In this document: in pieces, positions 25,630 through 34,301 of the stretch
Layout: every line of letters starts with the position of its first letter
How positions within the stretch are numbered: the stretch's first letter is position 1
NCBI RefSeq assembly: GCF_022549775.1
Contig: NZ_JAKZGP010000046.1
Span: 1 to 42,892, forward strand
From: Belliella filtrata
GTDB taxonomy: Bacteria; Bacteroidota; Bacteroidia; Cytophagales; Cyclobacteriaceae
Direction of reading: 5' to 3'
DNA: 42,892 nucleotides
The notes under the pieces: model-generated
The model's database searches: none
What the model was told of the DNA's origin: nothing
The model's input: only the letters and a program-made list of their open reading frames with translations
Translations under genes and position numbers: made by a program

Positions 25630-25887
25630 TTATTTGTCAATGGAACCTGTGACGCGCTTCATGAATGCATTCATGGCTTCTTTTTTGTCCATTCCATCTT
25701 TGATCATCTGACTGACCTCTAATGTACCATATAAATTTGAAAGAAGCTCACCCATCACTTCAATCTCTTCATCTTTCAACGAAGAAATTTCCGTCATATT
25801 TTCTAGAAGCTCAATAGTTTCCTTTACCCAATCTTCATCATTAGCTTCAATGAAGCCTAATACATGCTTAATTATCGGCAATCTCAT
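25630..25887 (-). CDS. DUF6952-like small protein
   Basis: An 85-residue acidic helical protein: MRLPIIKHVLGFIEANDEDW, then ETIELLENMTEISSLKDEEI and a C-terminal NAFMKRVTGSIDK. It matches, from memory, the small family found beside thioredoxin genes in Flavobacteriia and relatives (DUF6952). No catalytic residues are visible. Its start lies inside the end of the thioredoxin gene (20-bp overlap, different frame), a strong sign of co-translation. Confidence 0.75.
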   Translation of the reverse strand: MRLPIIKHVLGFIEANDEDWVKETIELLENMTEISSLKDEEIEVMGELLSNLYGTLEVSQMIKDGMDKKEAMNAFMKRVTGSIDK

Positions 25888-26182
25888 CTATCAAATTTTT
25901 AAGTCCTTCTTCCTTATTTGTTTGTACTTGGTTGACTAGTTTTCCATCTTTGAATGATGCAAAGGTAGGAAGATTAGTGACAGATGCCAACTTTCTTGAT
26001 TCAGGTAGTTTCTCTGCATCTACATAAAGAAAAATAATCCCTTCATAAGAGCCTGCTAATCTTTTCATCTTTGGCTTCATTATTCTACAGTTGCCACACC
26101 AAGTAGCACCATATTGCACTACTACCTTATCATTTTGACCAACTATCTCTTCTAGTGTATCTGTTTCTAATTCTTGTAACAT
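25868..26182 (-). CDS. thioredoxin family protein
   Basis: A 104-residue single-domain thioredoxin, cytosolic. The active site is QYGATWCGNCRIMKPKM, a CGNC variant in place of CGPC; the cis-Pro segment is NLPTF. CGNC changes the redox potential compared with CGPC thioredoxins (known for the fold), so it may serve a dedicated partner such as a peroxiredoxin. It overlaps the small downstream gene by 20 bp. Confidence 0.9.
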   Translation of the reverse strand: MLQELETDTLEEIVGQNDKVVVQYGATWCGNCRIMKPKMKRLAGSYEGIIFLYVDAEKLPESRKLASVTNLPTFASFKDGKLVNQVQTNKEEGLKNLIDEIADN

Positions 26183-26270
26183 AGCTTTTATTTTTTCTAT
26201 TTAAGAACTGCAAATTTACTGCCTAATTAGTCCTTATGCCAATCGAAAATCTCAATGATAGATTGATGTA

Positions 26271-26849
26271 CTAGATATAGATCGATTTATTAACAAATGG
26301 AATCAATGCCAAAATCAAAGCCTGAGCATAGTATTCCTTCCTATTGACAGCTCCATTGGTCAGTATTCCTACTGCTCCATTGCCTTGCTTGGAGTTTTCC
26401 CTATTGAATACCTGATCATCTGCATCACCCAGCTCCATTCCACCTTTTATCAAGTCCGCAATCACTTTCGGGAGATAAAAAGAGGCTGTTTTTGCCTTAC
26501 CCACCTTGTCCTCCTTATCGATCACGACCACCCAAGCGAAAGCCGACATTTCATCAGCTTCATTTTCTTCGACACCACCTTCTATCCCAACCCAAAAATC
26601 TCCTTCTGGAAAAACAAGTTTGGAATTTTTTGCTCTATTGAATGCGCCAAGGTACGTCTGTTCACAACCTATCGGTTGATCACCAACCTCCGAACTCACA
26701 TTGAGACCCTCTACCAGAAATGCAGTATTCTCAAACGCTTGATGAAAGGCTGAATCTGTACTACTTATTTTTACAGGATTCTTGCTCCCTACTATGACGA
26801 GCAATTGTCTCTGCTCTTCTTTAATGTTTTTTCTCTTTGGAAATGCCAT
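26271..26849 (-). CDS. yjjX: inosine/xanthosine triphosphatase (YjjX/DUF84 family)
   Basis: House-cleaning NTPase removing non-canonical purine nucleotides. The family signature is present: VGSKNPVKI near the N-terminus, VSSEVGDQPIGCEQTYLGA, and GVEENEADEMSAFAWVVV, with the acidic cluster for the metal. The 192-residue length is slightly above the usual 170-180 because of a basic N-terminal tail (MAFPKRKNIKEEQRQ). Single gene, 88 bp upstream of the thioredoxin gene on the same strand. Confidence 0.88.
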   Translation of the reverse strand: MAFPKRKNIKEEQRQLLVIVGSKNPVKISSTDSAFHQAFENTAFLVEGLNVSSEVGDQPIGCEQTYLGAFNRAKNSKLVFPEGDFWVGIEGGVEENEADEMSAFAWVVVIDKEDKVGKAKTASFYLPKVIADLIKGGMELGDADDQVFNRENSKQGNGAVGILTNGAVNRKEYYAQALILALIPFVNKSIYI

Positions 26850-26972
26850 GATTTAATGTTTGTTAGAAAAGCAAAATCACTCTAAATTGAGTATTGAAAG
26901 TATATTAAGGCGACACCTTATGTGCCCAATTCCTTTTCAATAAACATATCTTTATGAGAAATACTTTTCAAG

Positions 26973-27005
26973 TAAAAAAACCTGCCAGACTCAACTAGCA
27001 GGTAA
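26973..27005 (-). terminator. intrinsic terminator of the yebC-type gene
   Basis: Read on the minus strand, ACCTGC - loop - GCAGGT is followed by seven T. It starts 5 bp after the stop codon. Confidence 0.8.
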
Positions 27006-27009
27006 GCTT

Positions 27010-27717
27010 TTATGCCATATTGGTGAAAACCTGATTTACATCATCGTCATCTTCCAACTTTTCAATCAATTTATTAATCTCTTCTTCTTGCTCTTCATTC
27101 AGCTCAACTGTGGTAGTCGGAAACCATTGAAAATCTGCGTTGATGATATCAATACTACGTTCTTCAAGAGCTTTTTGCATATTCCCGAAGTCTTCGAATG
27201 CCGTGTAAACAAAGATCTCACCCTCATTCTCAGCTACCTCATCAAGTCCAAAATCTATCAACTCCAGCTCCAACTCTTCAATATCATGTTCTCCTTGAGC
27301 AAATCTAAACACTGCTTTTTTGTTGAACATAAAGCTTACCGAACCCGATGTACTCAGTGAGCCATTGCTTTTGGAAAAGTAGCTTCTGACATTCGCAACC
27401 GTCCTATTGGTATTATCTGTAGAGGTCTCAATGATCACTGCCACACCATGGGGACCATAGCCTTCGTACAATACCTCTTCGTAGTCCTTCTCATCTTTAT
27501 TTGAAGCTCTTTTGATCGCTGCTTCTATCCTATCCTTGGGCATTGCTGCACCTTTGGCATTTTGGATAACTGTTCTCAGCTTGGTGTTATTTGCAGGATC
27601 AGGGCCACCCGCTTTCACTGCCATGACTATTTCCTTTCCTAGGCGAGTGAACACCTTGGACATCTTACTCCAGCGTTTGAATTTTCTTTCTTTTCTAAAC
27701 TCGAAAGCTCTTCCCAT
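27010..27717 (-). CDS. YebC/PmpR (TACO1) family protein
   Basis: A 235-residue protein of the YebC family, described as transcription regulators and more recently as translation factors that help ribosomes at polyproline stretches. Conserved parts are MGRAFEFRKERKFKRWSKM (a variant of the usual MAGHSKWANIKH start), FTRLGKEIVMAVKAGG, NAKGAAMPKDRIEAAIKRA and YEGYGPHGVAVIIE. The acidic C-terminus (IEKLEDDDDVNQV) is as expected. The altered N-terminus places it among the YebC II-like forms. It has its own terminator. Confidence 0.92.
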   Translation of the reverse strand: MGRAFEFRKERKFKRWSKMSKVFTRLGKEIVMAVKAGGPDPANNTKLRTVIQNAKGAAMPKDRIEAAIKRASNKDEKDYEEVLYEGYGPHGVAVIIETSTDNTNRTVANVRSYFSKSNGSLSTSGSVSFMFNKKAVFRFAQGEHDIEELELELIDFGLDEVAENEGEIFVYTAFEDFGNMQKALEERSIDIINADFQWFPTTTVELNEEQEEEINKLIEKLEDDDDVNQVFTNMA

Positions 27718-27872
27718 ATTAAAACAATTTTTACGACTGTAAAATTAACAAAACTTTTTTATTGAACTTCGTTTAGCTGATGTTGTTTATGCCAAGTATT
27801 CAATAAAAATCAATTTTTTACGACCTTTTTTGAATAAATTCGTAACTAAATTTAGCATCTAACAAATCTCCT

Positions 27873-29201
27873 ATGGATTTTTATAAAAACTCTCCACTAC
27901 CAAACCTTCCCCAATCAAACCTTCCTAAAATTGTTATTATCGGTGCAGGCTTTGCTGGATTGAAAATGGCACGAAAGCTTATGGGGAAACCCTATCAAGT
28001 GCTACTTTTAGACAAAAATAATTATCATCAATTTCAACCCCTATTCTATCAAGTGGCAACCTCTGGCTTGGAGCCAAGTGCTATTTCCTTCCCTTTAAGA
28101 AAAGTATTTCACCATTCAAAAAACGTGACATTCAGAATGGCTGAAGCCAAGCAGATAGATCAAGGGCAGAAAAGACTCTACACAGATGTCGGTTATGTAG
28201 ACTATGATTATTTGGTATTGGCACTTGGGACAGATACAAATTTTTTCGGCCTAAAAAATGTAGAAGCCAAAAGTAGTCCGATGAAATCTGTTTCTGAAGC
28301 ACTTTACATCCGAAACAAAATCATCGCAAACTATGAGACAGCCATCAATGTAGCTGATGTAGATGAGCGTAAACCCATCATGAATATTGTGATCGTGGGT
28401 GGTGGGCCTACCGGAGTCGAGCTAGCTGGTGCAGTAGCTGAGTTGAGAAATAATGTATTCCCAAAGGACTACCCCGAGCTGAGTTTCAAGAATATGAAAG
28501 TGGTCTTGATCGAAGCAGGACCTAACTTACTCGCAAGCATGTCAGATATCGCCAAAGAGAAAGCGAAAACCTATCTTGAAAACTTAGGAGTAGAGGTAAT
28601 GTTAGATACCCAGGTATCAGACTATGATGGGGATCTGGTCTATCTGAAAGGAAAAGAGAGTATTAAGACTAAAACTTTGCTGTGGGCAGCAGGAGTAAAA
28701 GCAAATAAGATCAAAGGCTTGATAGAAGATCAAGTTCTTCCTAATGGTAGACTGGTGGTTGATCAATACAATAAACTGGCTTGTTCAGATGATATATTTG
28801 TTATAGGTGATATGGCATTGATGATTACCGATGAGCACCCCAGTGGCCATCCTCAAATCGCCCAAGTAGCACTCCAGCAAGGTAATAACCTAGCTGACAA
28901 CCTGATCAAAAACCCAAATGGGCAAAATTGGAAGCCTTTCCAGTACAAAGATCTCGGATCAATGGCTACTATAGGTAGAAAGCTTGCCGTGGTAGACTTA
29001 CCATTCATAAAATTCCAAGGACTACTCGCTTGGTTAACTTGGCTTTTTGTCCACCTCATGGCTATTCTAGGTGTGAAAAACAAGTTATTCATTTTCATAA
29101 ACTGGGCATGGAACTACCTAGCGTTCGATCCAAGCCTCAGACTATTGATTAGACCAAAAATGCCAAATAAGGAAGAGAAAGAAGATTTGGTTGAGTCTTA
29201 A
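27873..29201 (+). CDS. type II NADH dehydrogenase (NDH-2)
   Basis: Membrane-associated, non-proton-pumping NADH:quinone oxidoreductase of 442 aa. The FAD loop IVIIGAGFAGLKMARKL is at residues 21-37, the NADH loop IVIVGGGPTGVELAGAVAEL near 170-190, and GDMA-type FAD contact FVIGDMALM near 310. A hydrophobic C-terminus (LLAWLTWLFVHLMAILG, IFINWAWNYL) anchors it to the inner face of the membrane. It is divergent from the yebC-type gene. Confidence 0.93.
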   Translation: MDFYKNSPLPNLPQSNLPKIVIIGAGFAGLKMARKLMGKPYQVLLLDKNNYHQFQPLFYQVATSGLEPSAISFPLRKVFHHSKNVTFRMAEAKQIDQGQKRLYTDVGYVDYDYLVLALGTDTNFFGLKNVEAKSSPMKSVSEALYIRNKIIANYETAINVADVDERKPIMNIVIVGGGPTGVELAGAVAELRNNVFPKDYPELSFKNMKVVLIEAGPNLLASMSDIAKEKAKTYLENLGVEVMLDTQVSDYDGDLVYLKGKESIKTKTLLWAAGVKANKIKGLIEDQVLPNGRLVVDQYNKLACSDDIFVIGDMALMITDEHPSGHPQIAQVALQQGNNLADNLIKNPNGQNWKPFQYKDLGSMATIGRKLAVVDLPFIKFQGLLAWLTWLFVHLMAILGVKNKLFIFINWAWNYLAFDPSLRLLIRPKMPNKEEKEDLVES

Positions 29202-29270
29202 GTCAGAACTCACCTGTTTTACATTTTTCTTATTAGCAGCTATTGATTCACTATAGAGCCAAAATTCGCA

Positions 29271-29289
29271 GACCTTTCAGGTTTTCATT
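29271..29289 (+). repeat. dispersed palindromic repeat unit
   Basis: GACCTTTCAGGTTTTCATT, matching the unit at 22351-22369 except for 2 bases, with the same ccaaaatt leader a few bases upstream. Confidence 0.55.
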
Positions 29290-29359
29290 GACTACCAATC
29301 AGTTATTAGAAATAATTGAGTAAAACCTAGAAGACCTATTGATACTATAAATCAATCGA

Positions 29360-29491
29360 TTACGGAATTCTCTTGCGGGTTTTAGAAAATAAATTAAGCG
29401 CAATACCAAGGCTGAAAGTATGACACCTCTTCCTCAAGGCATCACCTTGGGTATCATAAAGCCTTCGTAAGTTATGCTCTGAATGAGTAAC
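29360..29491 (-). pseudogene. possible 3' remnant of an outer-membrane beta-barrel gene
   Basis: A 43-codon open stretch on the minus strand ends in HTFSLGIALNLFSKTRKRIP and a stop. An alternating hydrophobic strand with Phe near the end is typical of the last strand of Bacteroidota outer-membrane barrels. There is no start codon and the frame is closed by a stop just upstream, so it looks like a decayed tail. Low certainty, as the segment is short. Confidence 0.3.
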
Positions 29492-29704
29492 TTAAACATA
29501 TTTCTAATGGTTACTGGTGTGATGGCAGATTTAGGGGTTAATTTTCCGCTAAAATGTTAATTTACTTTAAATTAAGTATGATCTAAAGTACTGATGCCTT
29601 ATATTAACAATCGATTTAGTTTTTGGCTATGAACGATTTTGATTTTTGTGATTTGTGGGAGATGCTAAAAACTTTTTCTTCTTTAAATCACACAATCAAA
29701 TACC

Positions 29705-30835
29705 ATGAAAAACCTCTACCTTATCTTCCTCACCATTCTAGTTATCTCTTGCGGTAAATCAGGGGATGCCGTTCACTCTTCAAGCTATGATGATATCAGC
29801 ATCAGCATGGATACTGTCATCGTAGATTCCAAAGATGAAATCCTTATGGCAGCGACCAGCTCATTTGGGTATTCTTATAGCAATGATTTAGATAAGCTTT
29901 TCTATTGGGACGGAAGATCTGCAAGCATGGAGATCATAGACCTTGACCTCTTGGAACTAGTAGAAAAAAAAGAGTTCGAAAAAGAAGGGCCAAATGGAGT
30001 AGGTCAATATGCTTATAGCTCCAAATATATAAATGATGAAATATTTGCAGTTGGTGAATGGAACGAAGTAAAAATCATTGATTTTGATGGCAAAGTCAAA
30101 AAAAGGATCAAACTTGAAGATGAATGGATTAAGGAAAATTTAGATGAGTCAGAATCTTTGAATCCTTTAGTCTTTTCATCAGATGGTAACTTTATGTACT
30201 GTGCTATCACAAATTTTTCTAAAATTAATTCCAATATCGTAGAAGTTGATCTAGAGAATAATACCACCAAGATTTTTGAATTGCCCGAATTCGATAAGCG
30301 AGAAAACTTCAGAGTAACTTTCAAATATGATGGTGGCGGAATGTCTATGTATGCCCCAGGCATTTCTACTTTGAAAAACAATGGTAAGATCATTTTTACT
30401 TCGGACGCTTTCAGCAATTTGTATGTCTACGATCATGATACAGACTCTGTCACCTTTGAGATGATCACCAATAAACTCACCCCAAATGAGAAAATGGGCA
30501 CTTATCGCAACGAGGTGTCAAGCCAAGAATCATTTCAAGAAGAGATGAACAAAATCAATCAGGAAATTTCCTTTTCTCAACCTCTATGGGATAATAAAAA
30601 CAAGGTTTTCTACCGCTTCTCTTACTACGCCAAGCCCAAACTAAACGACGATGAGGAAACCAAGTTCAATGTCTTTTTGAGTATCCTTGATCAAAGCTTC
30701 GAGGTAATTGGAGAAAAAGAAATCAGCGAACATTTCAAATCCAGACCTCAAGCATTGTTTGTCAAAGATGGGCTGATTTACAATTACTTGAATGTAGATG
30801 ACGAATTGGGTTTTGTCAGGCTAAAAATCAATTGA
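29705..30835 (+). CDS. DUF4221-like lipoprotein, array member 1
   Basis: First of eight tandem paralogs, 376 aa. Lipoprotein signal MKNLYLIFLTILVISC with Cys16 as the lipidated residue. Array motifs: SMDTVIVDSKDEILMAAT near the N-terminus, FEKEGPNGVG at about residue 90, YVYDHDTDSVTFE, PLWDNKNKVFYRFS and the closing FVKDGLIYNYLNVDDELG followed by FVRLKIN. Repeated strands of the type YVYD..TDSV..F suggest a beta-propeller. Best guess is DUF4221 (PF13970), from memory. It is closest to members 2-4. Function unknown. Confidence 0.82.
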   Translation: MKNLYLIFLTILVISCGKSGDAVHSSSYDDISISMDTVIVDSKDEILMAATSSFGYSYSNDLDKLFYWDGRSASMEIIDLDLLELVEKKEFEKEGPNGVGQYAYSSKYINDEIFAVGEWNEVKIIDFDGKVKKRIKLEDEWIKENLDESESLNPLVFSSDGNFMYCAITNFSKINSNIVEVDLENNTTKIFELPEFDKRENFRVTFKYDGGGMSMYAPGISTLKNNGKIIFTSDAFSNLYVYDHDTDSVTFEMITNKLTPNEKMGTYRNEVSSQESFQEEMNKINQEISFSQPLWDNKNKVFYRFSYYAKPKLNDDEETKFNVFLSILDQSFEVIGEKEISEHFKSRPQALFVKDGLIYNYLNVDDELGFVRLKIN

Positions 30836-30857
30836 TTATTAAATAGCTAAGCAGTTG

Positions 30858-31994
30858 ATGAAAAACCTACTAATTGTGATCGCTTTTATGTTTTTGATTT
30901 CTTGCAAAGAGAAGAAATCGGGAACCTACGGCAAGGCTTACGACGAAATTCAGATAACCATGGACACTGTAGTCATTGACTCCAAAGGTGAAATCACAAT
31001 GGCGGTGACCAGTTTTCCAAATTACCCCCAAAATTCTGATCAAAATAAACTTTACTTCTGGCATGGTAGAACTGCCAGTTTGGAAATTATAGATTTGGAT
31101 AAGCTTGAACTCATTGAAAAGAGAGAATTCGAAAAAGAAGGGCCCAATGGAGTAAGTCAATATGCGATGCAAGGATATTTGATAGGCGATCACTCACTAG
31201 CTTTGATCAACTGGGAACAAGTAACATTAGTCGATTTGCAAGGAAATGTTCAAGGGAGGATCAATTTAAATGATGATTGGATAAAGGATGGATTAGATGA
31301 TAATGAGTCATTGGCAATACTTGGTTTTTCTTATGATGGAGATTTGATGTTCTGTAGCATCAAAACTTTTTCAAGATTGAACTCCAATATAGTGAAAGTA
31401 GATTTGAAGAATAAAACTACACAATTACTTGAGCTGTCAGCGTATGACAAAAGAGAAAACCTCCGGATCACACATAAAACAGAAAGTAATGGAGGCACTT
31501 CAATGCTTACGGTTTCACCGAGTCTTGAGTTAGAAAAAAATTATGACAAAGTTATTTTTTGGTCAGATGCCTTCAATAGCATTTATGTCTACGATCCCAT
31601 GACCGATTCACTAAACTTCAAGACAATCACCAGTACACTTACACCAAACGAGAAAATTGGAAATTTCAAAAATGATGTTACTTCCGATGAGTCTATGCAA
31701 GAAGAAATTCAAAAATACTTCTTAGAAATGACCTTTTCAAAGCTTTTTTGGGATGATAAAAACAAAATTTATTACAGGTTTTCATCATATGATTTACCCC
31801 AAGTAGCCGATGAAAAGTTAAAAGGAAGGGTCTTTATTAACATAATCAACGAGGCTTTTGAGGTCATCGGGGAAAAGGAAGTTTCGGATATGTTTAAAAC
31901 AGTGCCCACAGCTCAATTTGTCAAAGACGGATTAATCTATTGTTTTCTCAATGTGAATGACGAGTTGGGATATGTTAGGATCAAGGTGAATTGA
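30858..31994 (+). CDS. DUF4221-like lipoprotein, array member 2
   Basis: A 378-residue paralog. ATG 30858 is chosen over the in-frame TTG at 30855 because it puts the lipid Cys at residue 16 (MKNLLIVIAFMFLISC) as in its neighbours. Residues after the Cys are basic (KEKKSG), unlike the other members. It has MDTVVIDSKGEITMAVT, FEKEGPNGVSQ, DAFNSIYVYDPMTDSLNF and the C-terminal FVKDGLIYCFLNVNDELG. The central SNGGTSMLTVSPSLELEKN block is shared with member 3 only. The upstream spacer of 22 bp contains ATTAAATAGCTA, also found before member 6. Confidence 0.82.
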   Translation: MKNLLIVIAFMFLISCKEKKSGTYGKAYDEIQITMDTVVIDSKGEITMAVTSFPNYPQNSDQNKLYFWHGRTASLEIIDLDKLELIEKREFEKEGPNGVSQYAMQGYLIGDHSLALINWEQVTLVDLQGNVQGRINLNDDWIKDGLDDNESLAILGFSYDGDLMFCSIKTFSRLNSNIVKVDLKNKTTQLLELSAYDKRENLRITHKTESNGGTSMLTVSPSLELEKNYDKVIFWSDAFNSIYVYDPMTDSLNFKTITSTLTPNEKIGNFKNDVTSDESMQEEIQKYFLEMTFSKLFWDDKNKIYYRFSSYDLPQVADEKLKGRVFINIINEAFEVIGEKEVSDMFKTVPTAQFVKDGLIYCFLNVNDELGYVRIKVN

Positions 31995-32004
31995 AATTTA
32001 TGAT

Positions 32005-33141
32005 ATGAAATATTCTATACTTCCATTTGTCGCTCTACTTCTCTTCTCCTGTGGAGGAAATTCTGATCAAAGTTCGGCTGGAAATTATACCGATATCACC
32101 ATCAGTATGGATACGGTGGTGGTAGACTCAGGGGATGAGATATTGATGGCAGCGACCAATCCTTATGGACATTCATATTCAAGAGACGCAAGAAGGTTAT
32201 ATTACTGGGACGGGAGATCCGCAGGCCTAGAGATTGTTGATTTAGATAATTTTCAACTACTAGCTAAGAAAACTTTTGAGACTGAAGGGCCCAATGGAGT
32301 GGGAAAAGATGCCTACCAATCTTGTTTGGCAGGAGAAGACCGAATGGCGTTTAGTGATTGGAATCAGGTGGTGATCACAGATTTTGAAGGAAATGTCAAA
32401 GATAGGATCAAATTGAGTGATGAATGGATTACGGCAAATCTAGATGATACAAGCTCTTTGTCATTACTTGGATTTTCGGATGATTGGAATTGGATGTATT
32501 GTGAGATTACGAATTTTTCAAAGTTAAACTCCAATATTGTTAAAGTTGACTGGATCAATAAAACTACTGATCTGATTGAGTTGCCCGAGTTTGATAAAAG
32601 AGAGAATTTTAGAGTTACCTTCAAGTCAGCGTCCAATGGAGGAACTTCAATGTCGATGGTGTCTCCAAGTCTTGATTTAGAAAAAAATCGCGAAAAGGTT
32701 ATTTTTTGGTCAGATGCATTTACTAATGTGTATACTTATGATGCTAAGAATGACTCTCTAAAGTTTGAGCTGATTATCAGCTCACTCACCGCAAACGAGA
32801 AAATGGGGACTTACAAAAATGATGTTTCTTCCTATGAAGCGATGTCTGAAGAAATAAGTAAAATAAACCTTGAAGTAAGTTTTTCAAAGCTCTTGTGGGA
32901 TGATAAAAACAAAATTTACTACAGATTTTCATCCTATAACCTGCCAAAAATAGCCGACGAAGATAGTAAGTCAAGGGTTTTCCTTAGCATCATCAGCGAA
33001 AACTTTGAAATGATGGTAGAAAAAGAAGTTTCTAATCTTTTCAAAACAGTACCAGCCGCTCAATTTGTTAAAGACGGCTTGATCTATTGTTTTCTCAATG
33101 TGAATGACGAGTTAGGATACGTTAGGATCAAGGCCAATTAA
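32005..33141 (+). CDS. DUF4221-like lipoprotein, array member 3 (mosaic)
   Basis: A 378-residue paralog, lipid Cys16 in LLFSCGGN. The N-terminal third (EILMAATNPYGHSYS, YYWDGRSAGLEIVDLD) and the ELPEFDKRENFRVTFK block follow member 1. The SNGGTSMSMVSPSLDLEKN block, FWDDKNK-like KLLWDDKNKIYYRFSSYNLP and the KTVPAAQFVKDGLIYCFLNV end follow member 2, including near-identical DNA at the 3' end. It therefore reads as a recombinant of the two. It begins 10 bp after member 2. Confidence 0.82.
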   Translation: MKYSILPFVALLLFSCGGNSDQSSAGNYTDITISMDTVVVDSGDEILMAATNPYGHSYSRDARRLYYWDGRSAGLEIVDLDNFQLLAKKTFETEGPNGVGKDAYQSCLAGEDRMAFSDWNQVVITDFEGNVKDRIKLSDEWITANLDDTSSLSLLGFSDDWNWMYCEITNFSKLNSNIVKVDWINKTTDLIELPEFDKRENFRVTFKSASNGGTSMSMVSPSLDLEKNREKVIFWSDAFTNVYTYDAKNDSLKFELIISSLTANEKMGTYKNDVSSYEAMSEEISKINLEVSFSKLLWDDKNKIYYRFSSYNLPKIADEDSKSRVFLSIISENFEMMVEKEVSNLFKTVPAAQFVKDGLIYCFLNVNDELGYVRIKAN

Positions 33142-33151
33142 CTCATACGAT

Positions 33152-34291
33152 ATGAAATATTTTACTTTACTAATTATTGCTCTCGCAATGTTTTCCTGTG
33201 GGGGAGATTCTGAGCAACGTTTGGCCAAAGATTATGCTGATTTCACCCTGAGCATGGATACTGTAGTCGTAGACGCAGGGGAGGAAATTTTGATGGCAGG
33301 TACAAGCTCCAACTTGAAGATCAATAAAGCTGGTAGTAAGCTTTATTTTTGGGACGTTAAGGCATTTCAACTTGAACTGATAGATGTAGAAAATTTGATA
33401 TTGGAAGAGAAGAGGCTCTTCGAAAGAGAAGGTCCTAATGGGGTAGGTAGTTATCCTTATGACATTCACTTGATAAATGATGAGAAGATAGCATTTAACA
33501 ATTTTACCCAGTCGATCATTCTTGCGAAAATGAATGGTGAGGTGATCAAGCATCTAAGCTTAAATAATGAGTTGTTGAAAGAAGGGCTGGACGAAGGTGA
33601 ATCATTGAACCCACTAGCTTTTTCAGAAGATGGTAAGCTGATGTATTGCGGGATCAACAATTTTTTCTCAAAGTCAAATTCTAATATAGTAGTCGTAGAC
33701 CTTGAGCAAGAACAAACGCAAGTTATCACGCTGGAAGCCTTTCAAAAACGCGAAAACTTTAGGGTTACATTTTCGAAAAGTAATGGGGAGTATATGGAAG
33801 TCTATGCGGATGTTCCCAAATTGGAGGTTATTTCTCACAAAGATCAGTTGATCTTTTGGTGTGATGCTTTCAATGCCATTTACCGCTACGATCCGCAGTC
33901 TGCTGAACTTAGGCTGTATGAGATCACCAACTCACTATTTCCAAACGAAAAGTCAGGAACCTATTCCAATGACCCTGATACGATAGAAGAAATGCAAGAG
34001 ATGACAAAAAAACTGAAGGAAGAGATTCTTTTTAGCAAGCTTTTTTGGGATGCAAGCAATAATGTTTTTTACCGATTTGCCTCCTTCAACCTCCCGACGG
34101 TAGGAGACGAAAAGGTAAAGTCCAAAGTTTTTATCAGTATCATCGATGAAAACTTTGAAGTGATTGGAGAGCAGGAAATTTCTGATATCTTCAATAAAGT
34201 TCCATCAGCTCTATTTGTTAAAAATGGCCTGATTTACTGTTACTTAAATGTAGATGATGAGCTAGGACTTATAAGAATGAAAATCAATTAA
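33152..34291 (+). CDS. DUF4221-like lipoprotein, array member 4
   Basis: A 379-residue paralog with lipid Cys16 (ALAMFSCGGDSEQ). It keeps SMDTVVVDAGEEILMAGT, REGPNGVGSYPYD, FWCDAFNAIYRYDPQSAEL, FSKLFWDASNNVFYRFAS and the end FVKNGLIYCYLNVDDELG. It is the most divergent of the first subfamily in the central part, with WDVKAFQLELIDVENL in place of the WDGRSA type. It begins 10 bp after member 3 and ends 10 bp before member 5. Confidence 0.82.
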   Translation: MKYFTLLIIALAMFSCGGDSEQRLAKDYADFTLSMDTVVVDAGEEILMAGTSSNLKINKAGSKLYFWDVKAFQLELIDVENLILEEKRLFEREGPNGVGSYPYDIHLINDEKIAFNNFTQSIILAKMNGEVIKHLSLNNELLKEGLDEGESLNPLAFSEDGKLMYCGINNFFSKSNSNIVVVDLEQEQTQVITLEAFQKRENFRVTFSKSNGEYMEVYADVPKLEVISHKDQLIFWCDAFNAIYRYDPQSAELRLYEITNSLFPNEKSGTYSNDPDTIEEMQEMTKKLKEEILFSKLFWDASNNVFYRFASFNLPTVGDEKVKSKVFISIIDENFEVIGEQEISDIFNKVPSALFVKNGLIYCYLNVDDELGLIRMKIN

Positions 34292-34301
34292 AAGTTACAA
34301 T

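Larger units (their letters stand above)
29202..29704. other. 503-bp region before the lipoprotein array
   Basis: Contains one unit of the GACCT..CAGGTTTTCATT repeat (29271-29289), a probable gene remnant on the minus strand (29360-29491) and an inverted repeat TACTTTA/TAAAGTA (29563-29590). The array promoter must lie here, but no good -33/-7 pair could be fixed by eye. Confidence 0.5.

Noticed and set aside
30013-30417. Long open frame antisense to array member 1 (and similar ones in other members)
   Set aside because: The sense frame has conserved motifs in eight paralogs; antisense frames are not conserved between members and arise from codon bias.
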